From: Geminocystis sp050753365
Lineage (GTDB): Bacteria > Cyanobacteriota > Cyanobacteriia > Cyanobacteriales > Cyanobacteriaceae
Reading direction: 5' to 3'
DNA length: 64,000 nt
Assembly: GCF_050753365.1 (NCBI RefSeq)
Contig: NZ_JBLZFY010000008.1
Coordinates: 14,303-78,302, forward strand
Below are positions 61,123 to 64,000 of this stretch, piece after piece. Position 1 is the stretch's first letter; every line of letters starts with the position of its first letter. The position numbers were made by a program, and so were the translations under genes. Below the pieces are notes generated by a model. It saw nothing but the letters and a program-made list of their open reading frames with translations, was not told the origin of the DNA and did not search any database.

Positions 61123-62289
61123 CTATAAACCTAAAGACTGCTCGATCGAATCTAGTAAAACATCCGTTAAAATTTGGATACGATAACGACAACATTGAGT
61201 TTCAGAAGAAGCAAAAGTGCCATTTTCCCAATACTTATTACTACCAGCCCCACCGCCACAAATTCCGAAATAATTACAATCTTTTTCGCATAGTTTTAAA
61301 CCTTGATTAATGTCTCTATAAATACTCTGAAATTTGTCATTTTCCCCCATAGATTCGAGACTATTTTCTAACACATTTCCGAAGATAAAATCACCATATT
61401 CTTTAGTTTTTACCGATAATAATTCAGGATCAAAAGTCGAAAAATTGCCCTGATAATCAAAGTTAATAATGGAAAAAGGTTTATTCATATCGGTATTTTT
61501 TAACCTATTACCACTGTAAATTAAGCTAATTAAAACCTCAAATTCTCTCACAATAAAAGGTAATTTACTATTAGTAACTAACTCCCAAAATCTCTCAATA
61601 AATTTACGATATTTAACTTCTATTTCCTTGCCATTAAGAGAAGAAATCGTGTTAACTCCTTCCATTTCTTCAATATTAAAAGCTATATCAAAAATCTCGT
61701 TTTCTGCGAAAAAATTAAACATTTCATCGGGATAATCTAAAGATTCTTTAGTAATAACAGAAATGGTGTTATAAGAGATATTATTTTTCTTTAAATAATC
61801 GATTCCCCGCATGGTTAAATCATGGGAATTACCGCCTTTACGGTTTTTTCTGTGGGCATCGTGTAAAAAAGCTGGTCCATCTATACTAACCCCAATATGC
61901 ACAGGATTTTCTGCCCAAAAATCACACCATCCTTGATTGATTAAAGTACCATTTGTTTGATAGGAATGATAAAAACAATGTTCAGTTTTATTATATTTTT
62001 CGTTAGCTTCATTTATTAATTGAAATGCTGATTTATAGAATGATATGGGCATGGTTAAAGGCTCTCCAGCGTGCCAACATATCATAAAATTATCTTGGAA
62101 AAATGGGCTTGTAAAGATACTTTTAAAAATCGGTTCTATTAAATCTAATGATAGTTTATTTTGCAGATGTCGATCGGGCAAATAGCAATAATCACAGTCT
62201 AAATTGCAGAAAGAATTAGGTTGAATAATGACTAAGGAAATAGGACCAAATTTGGTAGTATCTAGTAAGTTGGATTTTTTCATTGTCAA
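61123..62289 (-). CDS. Radical SAM/SPASM peptide maturase, GrrM-like
   Basis: A 388-residue radical SAM enzyme. The cluster cysteines are Cys28, Cys32 and Cys35 (CNLDCDYCY), preceded by FGPISLVIIQPNSF. The SPASM part has CEKDCNYFGICGGGAGSNKY and a further pair in TQCCRYRIQ. This GGGAGSNKYWENGTF...CRYRIQ pattern is that of GrrM/OscB-type cyclophane-forming maturases of ribosomal peptides, and is also close to anaerobic sulfatase-maturating enzymes. No glycine-rich GrrA precursor was found on either side. Alternative start at the second Met (residue 3). Confidence 0.8.
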   Translation of the reverse strand: MTMKKSNLLDTTKFGPISLVIIQPNSFCNLDCDYCYLPDRHLQNKLSLDLIEPIFKSIFTSPFFQDNFMICWHAGEPLTMPISFYKSAFQLINEANEKYNKTEHCFYHSYQTNGTLINQGWCDFWAENPVHIGVSIDGPAFLHDAHRKNRKGGNSHDLTMRGIDYLKKNNISYNTISVITKESLDYPDEMFNFFAENEIFDIAFNIEEMEGVNTISSLNGKEIEVKYRKFIERFWELVTNSKLPFIVREFEVLISLIYSGNRLKNTDMNKPFSIINFDYQGNFSTFDPELLSVKTKEYGDFIFGNVLENSLESMGENDKFQSIYRDINQGLKLCEKDCNYFGICGGGAGSNKYWENGTFASSETQCCRYRIQILTDVLLDSIEQSLGL

Positions 62290-62579
62290 GGTAAAATTCC
62301 ATTTTGTTAGTTCAATTCATTGAAGAAAAACTGTTAACTTTTCATCGTCACTTGTTTGTATTTGTTTTAATGGCAATTTTCAAAAAATTTCAAATCAATG
62401 AACCATAATCCTTATTATATTATAAAGGTAGGGCGACACACATTCCAAAATCGGAAGCGTAGTTTGCTAAATTATACAAGCATCATATAAAATAATCAGT
62501 AAAAAATTCCTCACAGAAAAGAATAGGTAACAAAATAATAATAGAATATAAGTTGTTTATTTCATCAGGAGTATTAATA
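62290..62579. other. Gap between the radical SAM gene and petL
   Basis: About 290 bp of AT-rich DNA. No precursor peptide with Gly-rich repeats and no other small gene was seen in any frame. The promoters of two divergent genes must lie here. Confidence 0.5.
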
Positions 62580-62675
62580 ATGTCTGGATTAGTAGCCTAT
62601 GTAGGTTTTATCGGTGCTTTTTCTGTAGTTGCCATCACTTTATATTATGGCTTACGCGCCATTAAATTTATTTAA
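62580..62675 (+). CDS. petL: Cytochrome b6f complex small subunit (PetL-like)
   Basis: A 31-residue single-helix membrane protein starting MSGLVAYVGFIGAFSVVA and ending LRAIKFI. Length, the polar start followed by one hydrophobic helix and the basic end LR-IK-I agree with PetL, a peripheral subunit that stabilises the cytochrome b6f dimer. The strong site CAGGAG stands 8 bp before the ATG. Other one-helix subunits (PetN, PetG, PetM) have different signatures, but a short sequence leaves some doubt. Confidence 0.72.
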   Translation: MSGLVAYVGFIGAFSVVAITLYYGLRAIKFI

Positions 62676-62804
62676 AGAAATTAATTGTTAATGATTAGTC
62701 AGGAAAAAAGTCAAACCTTATGGGATGGCTTCGGGGATTAAGGAATTTTTCACTAATTTGGAGATAAATTTCCCCTCGCCATGACAATCATAATTTTTTT
62801 ATCT

Positions 62805-62832
62805 GTCATTGCGAGGTAACGAAGCAATCTCC
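62805..62832 (+). repeat. Dispersed CATTGCGAGG-ACGAAGCAAT repeat
   Basis: GTCATTGCGAGGTAACGAAG followed by CAATCTCC is one copy between petL and the DUF4079 gene. Confidence 0.75.
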
Positions 62833-62894
62833 CCGTCATTCCAAACAATATTGTCATCTTAAACAAATTCATTCAAAGGAAGAAAGATTTATTT

Positions 62895-63377
62895 ATGAAA
62901 GAAACCATTAGAGAATTTTTGCAACCTATAGCTGACATCTTCTCTGGATTTAACACACCTGAAATAGTTGTTCATTGGGGACATCCTTTTTTCATGGGAA
63001 TTGTTATCTTTGCGATGGGTAGCGCTGTTGCCATTACGGGTTGGCGTAGTAGGATTTCTGAAGATAAAGAAATCAAACAAACCAATAAAGGAGATCATCG
63101 TAAAATTGCGCCGTTTTTGTTTTTATTCATTACCCTAGGATATAGTGGCGGTGTTTTATCCCTGATTATGCAAGGGCAACCTATTTTTGAAAGTCCCCAT
63201 TTTTGGACGGGTAGTATTGTTATTGGGTTATTAGGCTTAAATGGCTTAATCTCCGCTACGGGTTTTATCGGAAATAAAGAAAGTTTACGCACAACTCACG
63301 CCTATCTTGGTAGTCTTGCCTTAGTTATTATGGTTATCCATGCAATTCTTGGCTTAAAACTCGGACTTTCCTTTTAA
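62895..63377 (+). CDS. DUF4079 family membrane protein
   Basis: A 160-residue protein with four predicted membrane segments (GHPFFMGIVIFAMGSAVAIT, KIAPFLFLFITLGYSGGVLS, GSIVIGLLGLNGLISATGFI and AYLGSLALVIMVIHAILGLK). Conserved His residues before helix 1 (VVHWGHP) and in helices 3-4 could bind heme, as in cytochrome b561-like families. DUF4079 is found in cyanobacteria and plastids; function unproven. GGAAGAAAG precedes the ATG. Confidence 0.83.
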   Translation: MKETIREFLQPIADIFSGFNTPEIVVHWGHPFFMGIVIFAMGSAVAITGWRSRISEDKEIKQTNKGDHRKIAPFLFLFITLGYSGGVLSLIMQGQPIFESPHFWTGSIVIGLLGLNGLISATGFIGNKESLRTTHAYLGSLALVIMVIHAILGLKLGLSF

Positions 63378-63390
63378 AAATTAATGAGTA

Positions 63391-64000
63391 ATGAAAGTAG
63401 CTATTATTACACCCTATTATAAAACTCCCAGAGAATGGATGGAAAAATGCTATCGTAGCGTTTTATTACAAACCCATCCATGTACTCATATTTTTGTTGC
63501 AGATGGTTATCCTGAAGATTATGTTCGCAAATGGAATATACAACACATTGTCTTAGAAAAAGGACACGCAGACTTTGGTGATACACCCCGTGCTATTGGT
63601 TCATTATCTGCTATTGCACAAAATTTTGATGCGATCGCATACCTAGATAGTGACAATTGGTATCATCCTCAACATATAGAATCTTTGATAAAACTACACA
63701 AGGAAACAAAAGCCTCTGTTTGTTGCTCGAATCGTTTATTTACTCGCCTTGATGGTAGTCCATTGGGAGAATGTCCTTTTACTCATCCTGAGAATTTTAT
63801 CGATACCAGTTGTTATTTTCTCACAAAATCAGCTTTTCGAGTAGCTCCTTTATGGTCTTTTATCCCAAAAGATTATCACCCTATCGGCGATCGAATGATG
63901 TTACTTTATATTAAAGATCATAAATTGTCAAGGGCTTTCAGTAATCAAGTTACAGTGGCTTATCGTACGAAACACCCCGGAGATTATCAGGTATTTGGTG
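63391..64000 (+). CDS. Glycosyltransferase family 2, N-terminal part
   Basis: Open from the ATG at 63391 to the end of the window (at least 203 residues), so the C-terminus is missing. The start KVAIITPYYKTPREWMEKCY and RSVLLQTHPC are typical of GT-A fold glycosyltransferases, and the DxD-like motif is in AIAYLDSDNWYHPQHIE. A likely sugar-nucleotide-dependent enzyme for surface polysaccharide or glycolipid; substrate unknown. It starts 13 bp after the DUF4079 stop. Confidence 0.8.
   Translation, partial: MKVAIITPYYKTPREWMEKCYRSVLLQTHPCTHIFVADGYPEDYVRKWNIQHIVLEKGHADFGDTPRAIGSLSAIAQNFDAIAYLDSDNWYHPQHIESLIKLHKETKASVCCSNRLFTRLDGSPLGECPFTHPENFIDTSCYFLTKSAFRVAPLWSFIPKDYHPIGDRMMLLYIKDHKLSRAFSNQVTVAYRTKHPGDYQVFG

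Overview
The window reads as chromosome from an AT-rich unicellular cyanobacterium, most like the Geminocystis/Cyanobacterium lineage; the lineage call is inference. Support for a cyanobacterium: a 31-residue cytochrome b6f subunit (PetL-like), a thylakoid-lumen cyclophilin of the TLP40 type, MenD (phylloquinone route), GlcF of glycolate oxidation, a group 2 sigma factor, FtsQ, two COP23-type exported proteins, type II IPP isomerase, and many DUF families typical of cyanobacteria (DUF29, DUF3370, DUF4079, DUF6887/6888). The palindrome TCGATCGA, usually as TTCGATCGAA, is scattered in and between genes, while the classical HIP1 octamer GCGATCGC was noticed only once (about 63631).

Layout. 1-8.6 kb is housekeeping: the end of smc, then on the minus strand ftsQ, clpX-clpP, a GNAT acetyltransferase with cobO, a sigma factor and tldD. 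8.7-21.6 kb is accessory: two DUF29 paralogues, PrlF/YhaV, HicA/HicB and VapB/VapC type toxin-antitoxin pairs, the DUF6887/6888 pair, a four-gene GTPase cluster (15.0-19.7 kb), a beta-lactamase stub and an IS630 remnant. 21.8-34.9 kb returns to metabolism and core genes: glcF, SGNH hydrolase, YaaW-like protein, panC/cmk fusion, exported proteins, hydrolase, HNH, Nudix, adhE, lepB, rpmI-rplT. 35.5-46.9 kb is a block of ten minus-strand genes: seven long soluble or exported coiled-coil proteins, a small coiled-coil membrane protein, a COP23-type exported protein and, first in the direction of transcription, an FHA protein that looks like a dynamin-type protein with a lost P-loop. Next to it are a decayed trypsin-like protease and an intact IS630 element. 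48.8-64 kb carries exported and pentapeptide proteins, glutaredoxin, an EamA transporter, DUF3370, znuA-znuC without znuB, fni, a PD-(D/E)XK protein with a heptad-repeat N-terminus, menD, a methyltransferase, a GrrM-like radical SAM/SPASM enzyme without a visible precursor peptide, petL, DUF4079 and the start of a glycosyltransferase.

Intergenic DNA is rich in dispersed repeats: a MITE-like family of about 250 bp with TGCTGAA-type ends (three full copies plus solo ends), a 35-bp unit related to the widespread CATTGCGAGG-ACGAAGCAAT repeat that forms two tandem arrays inside the coiled-coil block, a hairpin family with compensatory changes that flanks part of the GTPase cluster in inverted orientation, and a 28-bp tandem array beside znuA.

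The two best candidates for an undescribed system are the coiled-coil/FHA-pseudodynamin block (35485-46853) and the GTPase cluster (15055-19739). Both pair dynamin-like or TRAFAC GTPase-like proteins with membrane or helical partners of no recognised family. All functional statements for them are inference from sequence reading alone.
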